A DNA stretch of 64,000 nt from Paulownia fortunei (GCA_019321725.1 CM033109.1:6665993-6729992), one strand, 5' to 3'; shown: positions 1 through 14,400, counted from the first letter of the stretch. Notes: a model not told the origin generated them from the letters alone. A program made the numbers and translations.

Positions 1-3000
1 TATTGTATTTAATTGTTCTTTGAATAGGTAGTTGTGATATTTTGATGTACTGGAAGATATAATAGGTCGTTTTTCTTATAAAAAAAAAATTCAAGTATAA
101 AGAGAGTCGCAACTCCTATGTTTGACTGTGTCAGTCTCGTGATAGTTATAGCTTGTTAGTAGAAACATTTTCCATTCTTTAGTTATGATATTATTGGCTT
201 TCGCTGTTTCATTGTCAACTATTTCTTTGTAATTATTGTTACTCGTCACTATGAATTCACTAAATTTCTAATTTTATGTTTGAATTGATGGATTTAGTAT
301 TAAAAATTTTAAATTTATAATAACAAACTCATTGAGGATATTTGAATAATTTATATTACAATGAATTTTAGATGTTTAAACTCTCATTTAAAATTATTTT
401 TTAGTTATTATGATGGATTTTGAATCCATTGAAAGATGGAGAAATTTGAAATTACTTTTTTAAATATTTACTTTAAATTTAAATTATTTCATTTAATTAC
501 ATCATGTTATTTTGACTTTTAGTCCTAGCCGTATCATCTAAGTCGATTGTACAATTGTCTTTTCATTTTTCTTACTCATTCATTACATCAACTTAACATA
601 CCAATAGCAAATAATAATTAAATAAAACCAACTAATTTTTTGTTTTGCATTATTCATCACATTAATATATTATATCAAACACCAATTAAATACAATCATT
701 TTTTAACAAATCATACAGTATTTAATGTAAAGAAACTATTATAACACTAAACTAATATCCACACATTTGATGATATTTGAACCCAAAGCTTTAAAAATCT
801 TGGGACCTGAGTTTACCACTTTGACAAAGCCTTGGTAAGTCAGAGGCTCAATTTATTAAACTTAAAATTTAAATCTATTTTCAACTTATAATGTGAAAAT
901 TCAACGGTTACACCAGGACCTGACTATTAAGCAGAATTGGAACTACATTTTGGTTGACCTCACTAGAAGTAGGGGGGTGATTATAGTTTCGCCATTTTTT
1001 TATTAATTTTAAATCAAATTGTTATTGATCGATTTTGATAAAAAATAATTTTAAATTGCTTTTTTAGTAAATAAAACTAAAAATGCAGTTTTGAATGATT
1101 TGATGGTTTTTAATCAATTAAGAGAAAATGATTAATAAAAATTTATTTTTTTAGCATATTAATAGTAAAAATTACTTCAATTTAAAAATAATACCATAGC
1201 TATCATCATAAAAATAACAGTATAGTCTTTCTAATAATGTAAAAAAATAGCATCCATTTTGATCTAAATTCCACTGAAAAGCCAAAAGAAAATAAGCAAA
1301 AAAACTCGCTAGTTATGACATATATAATTGTTTATAAAATATACAAGCATGCCTACTTCAAGGGCACACTTTATGTTATATTGAGGTATCTAAAATAAAA
1401 AATTCAAAGTGGCTACAAACTGCTTGAACTTATACAACTATTTTATCACTAACAAACAACTACATTATTGCGCAAAAATAAAAAATACTTAAGTTTTTCA
1501 TCATCTAATCATTGAAAGAAAAATTGACTCATTCATATAACATAAAACTATATAAAAAAAAGTGAACAATTGGTAAATAATAGGAAAAAAAAAGAGCTTG
1601 AAAAACTAAATAAACCAAACTTCCAAAAGAAAAAAAATGTTAAACTTTTTTAAAATTGAAATTAAATATTCATACCTTGCATTACAACTGAGATAAATGA
1701 AAAACAAAGAAATTTTGTGAGATGTTAATGTACACATAAAAAGTTTATTTCATAAATTTTAAAGAGATAATACAATTAAAAACAAACTATTACAATTTAA
1801 ATAATATTAGTTATTAATAAATTTAAATATACGGTGTTGTCGATTTATTCAAACTCTAGATCACAACCAAACAATACGAGACGTTGCGATTTTAATGAAT
1901 TTATAAACAACAGTTTATGTACTAATTTAATGAAAAAATAATTTGATATTGTGTGATGGGAACGTTTGTTACGATTTTTGAATTTTTATGATCTATCCTA
2001 ACTAGAACCAACTCACACCTACTAGACCAATTTATTGTATAACTGCTGCCACTTGGTAACTATAAATTCATTGGATCCCTTCTCTCATATAGCAGAAATC
2101 TGAAAAATCAAATAACTACAAAGATTTTCACAATATTCCCCTAATTAGATGTCATTGCATGCAAGAATACACACATTGTCTTAAAACTTTGGCAAACAAA
2201 CACATGAGCAACCTCAATTATGGAACATTTCCTTGACCACCTTAGTGAGGACAAGAGCCGTTGTCCTCCTCAAGGATCGTCAGAAGAAGACATCAGCTAG
2301 TATAGGGAGAAATTTTCTCTGCATTTTTGTCATCTGACTATAAACCGACCAATCCTATTGGCCATTCTGGGAGAGAGGTACCTTAGCATGAATATCAGTT
2401 TTCCTACTTCAAAAATGTTGGACAATTTTTAATGGAGTAGGAACATCAAAAGTACGAGAACAGGTATCAATTTAGAGATCCCATATGTGTGCAAATGAGT
2501 GCGTATAGAGTGTGCTAAAGTGAGTGTGAGTGTAAGATGGTGTTTTGTGATATTTTTTTTTTTTTTTTGTGTGTGTGTGTGTGTGTTTGGGACAAGAGTC
2601 ATCATGGTTCACAAGACACAGAAGACTATAACAACTTGAAAAAGACATGCAATTTCACCAAAGGACCACGCAATATGTATTTTACCAAGGGTCTTGATGG
2701 CCTAGCACAAGGCAGTTTGACCATTCCTATTGGTTAACTGCAGCCTTGTAATGTGAAACAAAGATTAGATTTTTGGGAAACTAAGGGCAATACGGCCATC
2801 TATCCTTTCTTGTCCGTTTTTGCTAAAAAAATGTGATTTTGGAGAACTGTACATGGCCTTCCAGATTGGTCCTCTCTTTTTTTTTCGGAATAAAATCCTA
2901 GCATTTTTCTAGGCTTTAGAGTTGGAGGGTGCGATGGCCCTCAGGTGGGCCTCGCGGCCAACTATAGTTTGTTTTTTTGCTAACTTTTTTTTTTTTTTTT

Positions 3001-3934
3001 TGGTGTTCTTAGGCCATTATAAGGGCTTGACCAATAAATATTTTTGGTGAGCTTGGGCGACCTTCATTTTATCCAAACAACCAAATAATAGTGTCTGGCT
3101 AATCCATCTTCTTGGGATGACACAATCCAGTGTTTATCATCTCCCCTAATCCCATCAGGGCAACCATTATGTAGCCAAGAAATCGATTAGTTTTAGATTG
3201 GTCATTCTATATAACATGCCTCCTTTAATTTCTGGGTTTAGAGGACTATTCGTTCAGGTTTAACAACATAATTCAGATATTGGTTTGCAACACAATAATG
3301 TAAGGAAAAGCATTTCTGTGGTGTTCGTTTTCACAAATTTTAAATGCAGTTTTTTTTTTTTTCTTTTTGAGTAAAACAAAGAATTTATTACATCATATAT
3401 CAATTAAGAACGGATCGTCAATCATGAATCATTAATTTACAAATAACAAGCCAGCTACTACAAAAATAGATTAATATCAATAATTGAGGTCGTTGGATTT
3501 GGGAAAAGACTCAACACCTCTAGTTCTATGGCTGGTGAGGCCAATTTCCACAGTTCCACTATAGCAAAGGGAGTTTAAAACTGTTGTAGTATCATTGCTT
3601 AAAAACATCACCAAAATGCGCTCTAGGCGCATTTCAAAAATGGCTGTTAGAAGGAAACACTATCTAGAGCTTTCAAGAATGCAAAAACTCCCGATAAATA
3701 TTTGAGCTAAGCAGAAGTAATATCTTTCATTATTTGTGTGATAAACAGGTGATGTACATGTGGAGAAACATGATGGATGCAAGCTATTCAGGTAGTACCT
3801 AGTACCAGCATTCACAGAGAAAAATCATCTCAGCTTATTGTACCAAGAACCTATTTAACAGAATCAAATTGATCTTTCATAAATGTATGTTTCTTTGGTG
3901 TCAACCTATATCTAGATAGTACAGTTTGTTATGA
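1..3934. other. Gene-poor, AT-rich spacer
   Basis: I see no gene that I can support here. The sequence is strongly AT-rich with scattered homopolymers. A T-run leads into a GT dinucleotide repeat near 2550-2590, and another long T-run lies near 2985-3001. The part from about 2040 to 3300 has more balanced composition and may be a decayed retroelement, but I found no polymerase, integrase or gag-like reading frame and no paired terminal repeats. The last few hundred bases probably include the 3' UTR and polyadenylation region of the DUF707 gene that ends at 3935. Confidence 0.6.
2555..2590. repeat. T-run followed by (GT)n microsatellite
   Basis: A run of about 15 T is followed directly by about nine GT units. 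It lies in the gene-poor spacer. The short open frame that crosses it codes for a low-complexity peptide and is not credible as a gene. Confidence 0.85.
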
Positions 3935-6900
3935 TCAGTTCTGCTTTGCAGGTTGCTGAAACGGATCTACCCAACATTCGTCTTCTCTGACAGCTTTCTT
4001 CCATCTATTCTTGAAGTTGTCTAATTCGATGAAGGACTCTCTTCGCACCTGCAGAAGGTAGCCAGAAGAAAAATTTCTATCATCCTCTATATGAAGTGGA
4101 GGGAATCCTTTAAACGTAAGGCCATGTTGGTTTCATTATCTCAAATTGCATTGATATAAAGGTAGAACCACATGAGGTTTTGAATTATCAAATTTCAGAT
4201 CAAACACAAGCAATTAGCCAAATCATAATTACTTGCTGGAGAAATTTTATGACTTCCAAATTCTTGATTCCACAGATGCAAAAAACAAAGAAAAAAGAGA
4301 GAACTCACATGTCTATGAGCAGTTGAAGATGAGCAAGAAATCCAAGAAAGAGGATGGAAAATTAAAAGGTAGCCCCACCTCGGGGAAGAGTTTGGAGGCT
4401 TTGAGGAGATGAGGCGGGACAACCATGTCACAGAAGCAATGATTCAGGGAGGATGGTGCGCTTAACAGTATCATGTGTGTGTGTGTGTGTTTGTGCGTGT
4501 TTTTCATTTTTTTCCCTTGACGAAAGTTCATGATCCAAAACAATTCATCAAATGTGTTTATTAATAATTAAGGCCAGTTCACAGTTCTCAGGTCATCTTG
4601 AAGTCAAAATGCAAAATGCAATACAAGGGCAAATAATAGCAGACCAACAAGAGAAAACTAGAAATATCTGAAGCATGTGAACAAAAAAGGAAAACAGACA
4701 CTATAAATAGTTCAAGCAGAACTGGTTTCAAAGCAGCAAAAGCAATTTGAAAATATACGAAAAATGAATATAACTTACAGCATTTCTATCATCAGATTGC
4801 TCCAATTTAGATGTCACCTGCAAGTTCACAGCATATCACTATGCCTTGTAAGTTTTTCGTAGAAGAAATTTAATAATAAGATCAAGCGTATATGGCACAT
4901 ACCATTTTCTCCGTGTTAGGCAACATTTTATTTGGAGAAGACTGCTTTTCAACTTCGCCGTTTGTCTGCATCAGTCAAAAACACAAAATTCAAGGAGAGT
5001 GAACTATAGGAACACAGTTGGTCACATCTAGTGAGGAAGTATTTATTAGTGAACAGCAAGGTTGCAAAGGAAGCCAAACAATCAGGGTATATAAAGGACA
5101 AGTGTTACACTGTCACAACATTCCTTAAATTTCTTCTTTGATTTCAAATCTTCTAAAACATTTCCATAATAATCTCATCAGACACACGGAACAGTAATAT
5201 GCTCCTCCCTAGACAATTTGCACTTCTCTGTAAAAGATTCAGGCTTCCCAGAGTGTCTAATTATTTTGAGACACTGACAGGTGTTTTTTGGTCAGGGTTC
5301 AGTTTTTGTAATTCAATGCAAATAGTCAGAATGTTGATGTTCTTGAAGCTCAGCATGCTTAACCTCCTATGCATTGTTGGGAAGTTGTTAAGAGATGTTT
5401 TTTCCTAGTTGTCCTCTGATTAAATACAGATAAATCTTTTCGGGGAGAAACGACAAAGAAGAAATTAAAGGCTGCTTACAAGCTCTTGGGACTAAAATAT
5501 GAATCCATTTACCTTACTACCTGCTGAACCTCCAAGCGTGGGAAGACCTAAGTGGATTACATACTCAGAGTCAACAATCCCAATATTTGTGGTCCTATTT
5601 CCCTGCCGGAAATATATATCACAAACTGTAACATTCTTTCAGAGTGAATAAAACTGAAAGATACTGCCTCGTAGAAATGGCAAACCTGTGCACAGTATCC
5701 AAGCTGAAAATCCAAGCCCCATGCATGGACGAGGTCATTCTGTTTAAACAACAAAGTGTACGAGAATCACACTGTTTGACCATGGACCAAAGGATAATAA
5801 CAGACATGCTACACAAGTTATGGATATGAAAATGCATTGGAGTATCACAAGGAGATTGTCCATGATAACATTATTTTGTATAGCATCAACATCAGTAAAC
5901 CAAAAACAAAAAGAATATCCATCAATTCATTAACACAAGTTTATAATCCCAAACCTGAATCATGTACCACGCACAACGCCAAGATGCCCTTGAGAAAACG
6001 GGAGCCATCATCTCCACAAACCTGTGTAATGTACAAAATTTATTGTGGTCGCCTTAATTGTAATATCATATGATACATTTTATAATAAAACAAAATTACC
6101 ATAATCCCCCTTGTTTCTCCGGAATTGCGAGTAAACTTACCCTGTGCATGGAGGTTCCATACTATTTTCATAACACCTCCTTCCTGGACCGCGTAAATTA
6201 ATAGCCCTTCTGTGAGCACATAAAATAAGCAGAGGGTTACCTTAGAACAAGAAATATTTAATTATTAATTACAAAAATTGGCATCAGCATTCAGAATCTT
6301 GCTGTTGATACAGTGTAAAATTTCAAGTTCAACAGTAGATACCGGTGAACTTTAGAACTTAATTCCCGTGCCGTAAGTTTGTAATGCACCTCAGATTTGT
6401 CAGCATCGATTGCAGGCTGTGATATCTGAAGTCCCTCTTCTTTAATAATTGACAGATATCTGCATTAAAACAAAGAGATCAGTTAGCTGTATGTTTCTAA
6501 ATCTAAGCCAACACGTGAAAATTAATACGAAAATTTCTCGATCTTCCTTATCACTTCCATTTCCATAACCTTATCAAAACCCCACTTAAGATATCAACTG
6601 AAGAGACAAGGACTCTTCCCCCTGTTTTTAGGAGCAGGACTTGAATACCTTTGCACTCCATCATAAATTTCAGCAATTCATCAACATATACTTGTGGTTT
6701 TGTGCCTCATATATTAAAAATTTGAGAATCCCAATATAGTAGATCACAATAGGTGAAAAGAAATGTTTTTATGGGAAATCTGGATTTTCATGAGTTATTC
6801 TTATCTATTTAGGTTTAAATGGCACCATAGTCACGGTAATGGGTATTCGATTATTAAAAAACACAACTTTTGAACTACAAGTTTAATATTTCTGACAATT

Positions 6901-9532
6901 TCATACAAGGATCCACAGGAAGTGAAAATTTGCAAATGCTGTTACGAAAATAGAAGCATGAAATCAGGGAGACTTCACTTTACATGATTTGACAATGTAT
7001 CACTACTGCCATTAGGAACTTCACCATATCTCCCTTGCAAAATATTACTGCCACCTCCAGGGTTGCTCTACAGATGTTATTTGGCTATAAAATACTATTT
7101 ATGTTCGTGCACCCAATTACCCTCCAGGGTCGTTCTACATATGTTATTTGGCTATAAAATGCTACTTATGTTCATGCACCCAATTACACTCCAAATTCTC
7201 AGATATGTATACATAAGCTGTAAAAGGATCATTTTCAAAATTCTACTGTCCGCAATAAGAACATTCCTGGTACATCCACGCATGGGCTGCCTAGTGGAGA
7301 ACTTTTTGGATGAGGAATTTATATGCACTTATCACAGTACAATAGTTTTCACAAGCATGACATCATTTTAAAAATTAACATTGTTCGTCCCACTGTCTTT
7401 CGAGAATAACATTCTATGTCACTTATGAACCAGTAACTCTCAACACAAATAATAAAAAGATTCCTTCAATGCAAAGAAAGATAATAATGTAAGAATATAG
7501 CTTATGGCTTTAGAAAGGGACTGGTCATGATCTGCTAAGGGCATGGCACGAATTTTGGTAGTATGCTTAAGAACTAGTGGAATGCTCAAACAATAATCCC
7601 ATACTTGGTGTTGAAAGATTCATAAAGTACAGAAAAATAAAAACAGAACAAGTGGATAATAAATCAGAGGATAACTTTTTATTGTATGGTGAAACTGTGA
7701 ACTTTGGAAGCACTCCAGCAAACAAGAACAAGGCTTGTGTGCTCCAACCACTATCATCTTTATTTAACCCTATGAATGAATAAAATAGAGTATGATTTTC
7801 TAGGGATTGAGTTCAAGGAATGGAACGGCCACATAACCACTGCCAGTCATGTGCATGTACTCGGATAGATATTAGGTGTAATTACCTTCCAGCATGAAAA
7901 TTTTCAACTCCAAGATCTTCATCCCAAAGGAAAATATAGGCGTACTGTGCAACAACATCTGGATGTAAGAACCGCTTGGCAAACCACCTAAATGAAAAAC
8001 AGAGACATGAAAGTCAAAAACACGAGATATCCCAAAGTATTTCTAATATATATGACAAAAAGTCTAAACTAGCAGTGAGGAACTCTTGCCACTTAGTTTG
8101 GTTAATGGCAGAAACATGTATGACACTATTGCTCCATTCTAAATCTCTCCAGCCGTCAACATTGCCATCGTAATGAAAAAGCATGATGGCAAAATCAGTC
8201 AGTGGAAACTGAAAAATCAAACAAAAAAAAAGTATTCAAGCAAAAGAATTATGTTTAAGCAGCAGAAGCCAGGGTTCTTTCAATTTTCATACCTTTTTAA
8301 CAATTTCATTTACATTTTGCTTTTGCTTTATTCCAACTGCAATAGCCAATAAGTTCATTGGTGACTTCAACTTCTAAAGTGGGAACAGAAACAGAAAACA
8401 AGACATGGATCAGATAAATCAAATGAATAACCTATGTTATAGAAAGTTGAGATATTATGTAAACTTCTAGAAAACGACAAAGTTGACTACATTCAGCATG
8501 TCATACTAGGCAAGAATGTTGGAGTTGAATTTATGTCTCGGCCAACATATTACTATTGATAGGTTTGCGTTCCAAAATTGGGGATTCAAGGGCAAACTTT
8601 TAAATTTTAACAAGAATCTGCCATAAGATCACCTTCTTTTAGAAGATCTAAACAGCTGGGAGCAAAACTTAGCATCAAAAAAGATCTTCATCAAATCTTA
8701 GCAATGATGCGCTTCAAAGCTGATATCCTCAGGAACAGAATACCAGGAAAAATAAATGGTCTTCTAACCATAGCAATTGATCCTTCCTATTTTGTTCAAT
8801 GCACTGGCTTAAAAGACCAATATCAGATATGATAAGAGAAAATTGATACCTTCTTCTTAGGAGGGCCCCAAAGTGGCCGCATCTCCAGATTAGTAGTTCT
8901 AGAAACAATACCTCTAGGCAATGTTTCAGTTCCATCAGGCCTGCACTCATGCTAGATGAAGTACAACAATGTAAACAATAAAGCATAACCAGCATATTAT
9001 ACAAGCTCAAAACTGAGCATAGTACTGATGTTATAAATTTCCATATAAAACACTACAAAAAACCACCATTTCAAGCTATACACACATAATTGCTGAAATT
9101 TTCTACGAACCTCACAAATCTTGGATTTTGTAGCCTTGATTGGATAAAGATTACATCCCAAAAACCTCTGCAAGGAGTCCAACAACGTTTTGACTTAATT
9201 AAGAATCATATTGTCTTCAAATTCAAGATAACAAGAAAAGGATTGTTTTGCCTCAAAAATAAACTCTCACATAACTATCAGGATTAACGAAGCACACAGC
9301 ATCAAAAGTTAACAATAAATTGTAATCAACTCCTCGAGAGGGAAAGTGCCCACCAATGAATATACAAATTTGAAGTTGTAAATATCAAAGACAAGCACAA
9401 TACCTCTTTATAATCAGTGACTAAGAATGCACTCCCTATAAAGAACACTGCTGAAAGGAGAATTGCTGATGGAAGGCAACTGCACATGAAAGATCTCTTC
9501 TTTTTGGGTTCAATCATTGTATCAGCAACCAT
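3935..9532 (-). CDS. DUF707 family protein, type II membrane protein, 14 coding exons
   Basis: Joining exons 9404-9532, 9111-9167, 8850-8951, 8293-8373, 8090-8208, 7886-7987, 6343-6459, 6141-6209, 5955-6021, 5686-5739, 5513-5602, 4903-4965, 4779-4817 and 3935-4048 gives an uninterrupted protein of 400 residues. It has a basic N-terminus, one hydrophobic anchor at about residues 17-38, then the DUF707 region. Family marks seen are LPRGIVSRTTNLEMRPLWG (73-91), FHYDG, KWWFAKRFLHPD (162-173), FLWDEDLGVENF (182-193) and MAPVFSRASWRC. The family is common in plants and is often labelled 'lysine ketoglutarate reductase trans-splicing related', a name that says little about function. The single anchor and the DED triplet are compatible with a Golgi glycosyltransferase-like enzyme, which is inference. 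The start at 9532 is the first ATG of the exon; a second ATG at 9517 would shorten it by five residues. A 5' UTR exon upstream near 10040-10100 is possible. The intron after exon 5 uses a GC donor. Confidence 0.93.
7055..7188. repeat. 67-bp tandem duplication in a DUF707-gene intron
   Basis: Two head-to-tail copies, 7055-7121 and 7122-7188, both begin CTCCAGGGT and share the ATGTTATTTGGCTATAAAAT core. They differ at a handful of positions. The duplication lies inside the long intron between exons 6 and 7, so it does not alter the protein. A short open frame across it is an artefact. Confidence 0.9.
7988..8089 (-). other. GC-AG intron in the DUF707 gene
   Basis: On the minus strand exon 5 ends in AAGTG and the intron begins GCAAGA; the next exon starts GTGGTTT after TTTAG. 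This junction gives K-W-W-F, the double tryptophan I expect for the family. A GT donor 5 bases upstream combined with an acceptor shift would also stay in frame but would give a single W. The GC reading is preferred from protein conservation as I recall it. Confidence 0.65.
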
Positions 9533-10109
9533 CCAAAAGCACAACAAATTCACCTAAAACATAATTACTCATCCGGGCTTTTCAGATAATCATCACAGAT
9601 ACAGATTATGAGACTTACATGCATTAAAACACATAAAACTGACATCAAATAGTTTCAACTACAGCATGATCATTAACTCAACATAAGTTCAAAAGTTTCA
9701 AGAAGTATTGATGCTAGAACACAATCAATCACAACATATATTAGTTATTAAGATAATTTTGATCAGTGCAAAACCACTTACGTTTATCAGTGTTCATCAA
9801 AAACAGGGATCATGGGGATTGAAAAGAATACTTGTAAAGGAATTTAGCAAAATAAATTGTATATAAAACTTCAAGTGTATGGATTTATACATGATAGTAT
9901 GAATGTGTACATATATTTATATGTGTATATATGTATACATAGAGGTCAACGGAGGGAAGTAGTGGAATTTTGCTTGAAAACTTGAAAAAGTCGAAAAGAA
10001 GACGCAAAGTAGAAGAAATGTTGAGCTAGAATACCGAACGACTAGGGGACAGGGAACGTAGAGGAAAAACAAGCCCACTCGCTTGAGGCGCGCGTTCTGC
10101 ACTTTTCGG

Positions 10110-11440
10110 CTAATGAAAAGTTATAAAAAAAAAAAAAGAGAGAGGGAAGAAATTGATTAAAAAAAAAGGTAAGAAATTTTTATTTGGTAAATATCATGTA
10201 TCATTTCACAACCCAAACCAACTGAACTCAATGTTATGAACCATGGAATGTTAATTTGTCTATGTTAAAAATTAAGCTATTTTATTGTGGGAGGAAAAAT
10301 AAAATCTTTTATAAGTTGGAATAATAATTTTTTTAATAATTTAAATTAATTATTTTTATAAAATAAAAATAAATGTGAAATAATTTATAGACGAGTCTGT
10401 TGTACTGAATTTTCATTTGCATGCGTCCATCGCATTGGTATAGGATATGACAAATGGTATTAAAGTCGACCCAATATATTGTTAATATGATAGGCTATAA
10501 GGTGAGCGATCATAAATTGTGAAAAAAATACAATAAAAGAACTTCGCATATCTAATAGGATTAATTGTAATATCACATTTTAGTTGTGAAATAGAAAATA
10601 TGATGATTTTAGAGTTGACATAATGCACATTTTTAATAATTTAAATTAATTATTTTTACAAAATAAGGATAAATGCAAGCTAATTGCTAGCTACTTCCAT
10701 TGTCTAGAGTCTCGCTTGCAGAAAAAAAAAAAAAACAACTTTTCCTATAATTTCAAAATTTATGGATAATTTCACATTTACTATTTAAATAGAGAAGATT
10801 TTTTATCACAATATTATTTTGTATATTATGTTGCATCCTTTGATTTTTTAGCTTCTTTTATTAGATTCACACATAACGAAATTGATACAATAATTTGATT
10901 TGACATTTTTACATATTTTATATTATTATTATTATCCTATTATCATCGTCATTATTATTATTATTTTTTTTATTTTTTTTATTATTTTAGATAGTCATAT
11001 GGTATGTACATATATGTATGTACATCAATTATGTTGATTATGCATACATATTTTATACATATTTATAATAAATATATATAAATTTACTTGAATACAATAT
11101 ATATATATATATGCACATGTCTTCATATATATGTACACATAAACATACAAGTACATCTAGAAATATAATACCTACCTTTGGTATGTATACATAATATACT
11201 TATTTTTACTTACATAATTAATAAACAATAAATATATATATTATTCTTTACGTATATTGCATAAAATAATGTATTATATTGTTCAATAATAAATTTAGAA
11301 TTTTGCATATGTATATATCAGTTTTTAAAAACAAAGAAAATAAATCAAGTTAGAAAGAATTTTTTTATTTTCATATTTTTTTTACTCTATATTATAGCTG
11401 AACCCAATGGGGTCAATTTTCGCACTACATCCTGAAAAAC
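10110..11440. other. AT-rich intergenic region between two divergent genes
   Basis: This stretch separates the minus-strand DUF707 gene from the plus-strand mS35 gene, so it must hold both promoters. It contains A-rich and TA-rich simple sequence (an ATT-type run near 10920-10970, a TA run near 11097-11113) and two similar blocks with TTTTTAATAATTTAAATTAATT near 10325 and 10630. No reading frame or RNA gene is visible. Confidence 0.6.
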
Positions 11441-11447
11441 AGTATCA

Positions 11448-11456
11448 AAACCCTAG
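11448..11456 (+). promoter_or_regulatory. telo-box-like element before mS35
   Basis: AAACCCTAG lies 16 bases upstream of the mS35 start codon, within the likely 5' leader. Telo-boxes (AAACCCTA) are known near the transcription starts of plant genes for ribosomal and translation proteins, which fits the product. Whether this copy functions is inference. Confidence 0.5.
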
Positions 11457-11471
11457 GGAGTAACCATCACC

Positions 11472-14400
11472 ATGAGAGGAGCTCTGCTAAGAAAACTCTC
11501 TCTGTACACTCGCAATCTCCATTTGTCTCGCAAACTCAAACCTACGTCTGTCATTTCTTATGGCTACACCAATCATTATTGTGACAATTACATCATTGAA
11601 AATGCACCATTGCTCAACTGTTTTCCTTCCAGAATGCGATTTTTCTCGTCCGAAAATGGAAGCCCGGATCCCAACCCTAACCCTGATTCCGAAACTAGCG
11701 TAGCCCAACCCGAAGAGAAGAAGGCTGTGACGGCTGAGGTAGAAGATGTGAACAACAAAGGTGGTACTTATGATAATTGAATAAGTTAATTTTTTAGCTA
11801 CAAAGTTCTTTTTTTTTTGTTTGGGAGGCGGGGGGGGGGGGGGATTATTGGGTTCCGGTATATGTATTTTTTTAGGTGCAAAAGGAACAAAAATATTGGA
11901 TTTCTTGATTTTTGAAGCTCCATTTTATTAACGGAAATTAGAACTTTGTCAGTAAGATTGTCTGAGATGATTCTAGAGTATGAAATGCGTGTAGTAGATT
12001 ACACTGAGAAAATTGTAACTAAATTCCTGCTGTGCTGTTGTTTGTTAATTTGTGTTTTTGTTTTGTGTATAAGAATTTTCTAGTTATCTGTGTCTATACA
12101 TCATTACTGGCTCTTGTTTTTGGTGTAACCTTTGTGGGGAAAAATGTGATAGAACACATAAGATTTTGATCTAATAGATTGAAAAGAGATATCTGTATGT
12201 GCTACATGTTATTGGTTCCTACTCTTTTTCATTGTAATGCAAGTAGTGGTTTTAGATGCTAGGTGGGTTCCAAATACTAATTGTATGCAGCTTCTTTGGT
12301 TGTAAATTGTTTGCAGAGTTAAAACTGCAGATAGAGGACTATTTCAATAACTTCAATGAGGAGGCACTCCCATCAATCCTTGAGTCTATTCTAAAGAGAA
12401 AGCTTTCGAGGAAGCATGAAGACACAGATGACGAATTAATCGATGAGCTTCAGCTGCAGCCATTAGATAATGTAAAAGATGTAGATTTTGAATCAGATTT
12501 CGAGGAGCTTTATGAAACTGATGAAGAAGTTGATGATTTGTACAATGCTAGGGACATCGTGATAAAGAAAATGACATCTAATGATCCGTATTTCAACATG
12601 GATGACAGGAAATGGGATGACATGATTAAAGAGGCTATTGAGCATGGGTATCTTAATGATACAAGGGAGTGTGAAGCAATACTAGAGGACATGCTTAACT
12701 GGGACAAGCTTCTACCAGGTATTACTGTATGATTTCCCCTTTTGCCTATAAGTTTAGCCTAGGTAAATTAATGCTAATTTATGTTGTCGTCGCCTTTCAT
12801 GGTTGTTTTTGCTCATTATTTTTTTACTAGTCAGATGGAGCTATTTTGGGGGCATGATGTTTATTCGTCTTTTGATTGGTTCGTGATCACAAATTGCTGA
12901 ACCCCTTTATTCGAATGCAAATGTTTCTTATGCACTTTGGTTTATATAGCTTATTTACTTTCCCTATTTGAGTTCTGCTCCCTCTGAAAGGATTTGAATA
13001 ATGGATGTGCCTGTTCCATTCAGATGCCAGAATTAACTTTTCAAATCATCTTTCAATTTTCTTTGCCAGAAAGATTGCATTTCATAAGAAGTTACATTGT
13101 GTCTATAAATTACATGAGATATGGGTCCTTGGAGTATGAACATGGTGCTAAGGATGCAAATAACTTTATGAAAAATATAGTACACGGAGGTTATTATTGG
13201 TTGGGAATTTGGGACTTTTGAACGGTAATGAATATGCGCACAAAATTTTTGTTCCTTCAGAGAGTAATACCAGGTTGCATACAAATGCTACTATTTAAGA
13301 ATTGGTGACCTTAAACTCTAAACAGAGTGCGACAAAAGATCAATCCTTGAAAAGATGAAGTATACCTAAAGATTCAAATGGTAATATTCTAGTGCAAACT
13401 TGGTGTAATCTCTTTTTTCAGTCTTTCCTGTCTAAGAGTACAAAAAATAAAATAACAGCTTGTAGGTGTTATGATATGTATGTTCATGTGCAGTCAGTAA
13501 TCTGATGCTAAAAGTCGCGACAGATCTCGATATTTTATGCCCTGAATCCTTTTTGTTTTGAACTTTCTTTTGAATCCTCCTGATTTGCACTTTAAGTATG
13601 CGACACTTAATTTGTATTGCGTCTTCAAATGAACTTCAATTTTAGGATTTGAGTCTTCAATTTATCTGCCAGGTTTGTCATCATAATTTCATGATTTTGT
13701 GGGAACCGTGTGCAGAATTGCTTTTTCAGTCATCAAACACTGGTTCATTTATTTATTTATTTATTTTCAGATTTTGAACTGCTCTAGTTATGATTCTAAT
13801 TTTGAAAATGGACCTTTTTCAGATGAGATCAAGAGGAAGGTGGAAAAGAAGTTTGATGAGATAGGTGATAGGGTTGAAAAAGGTGAGCTTGAGGTTGAAG
13901 AAGGTTATGCATTGTTCAAGGAGTTTGAAGACCAGATGGTCTTGGAATGTGCTAAAATAATGGAGGCGGAGGGATCCCCAGAGTTTGGCAAGGACGTTGT
14001 GCCTGATAACAAAAAGGAACCGGATGATCCACCAGGTGAGGGGCCAATTCTTAGGTGGCAAACTCGGGTGGTCTTTGCTCCTGGTGGTGATGCATGGCAC
14101 CCAAAAAATAGAAAAGTAAAGTTGGCTGTTACTGTGAAGGAGCTTGGTCTATCTAAGCATCAATTTTTGCGGCTGAGAGAATTGGCTGGAAAGCGGTACA
14201 ATCCTGGCAAAGATGAACTTACCATAACCAGTGAAAGGTAAGCCCATTCACGGGTGGATAGCTGTATTTTTTGTGTCATCAGATTCTGCAGTAATGCTTG
14301 TAAAATTATACATCTGTGTGAAATTTCGTAGTATCTGAATCATCTTAGCAGGACTTTCTCTTCAATTGAAGAACCATGTTGAATTCTTTACTGATTAAAT

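Noticed and set aside
2537..2737. Open frame of 66 codons over the T/GT repeat
   Set aside because: It is started by low-complexity sequence (F-run, then CVCV) and shows no family resemblance or gene context.
9533..9553. Upstream extension of the DUF707 protein to 9553
   Set aside because: That frame starts with GTG directly after a splice acceptor-like TTTTAG, so the bases are more likely 5' UTR.
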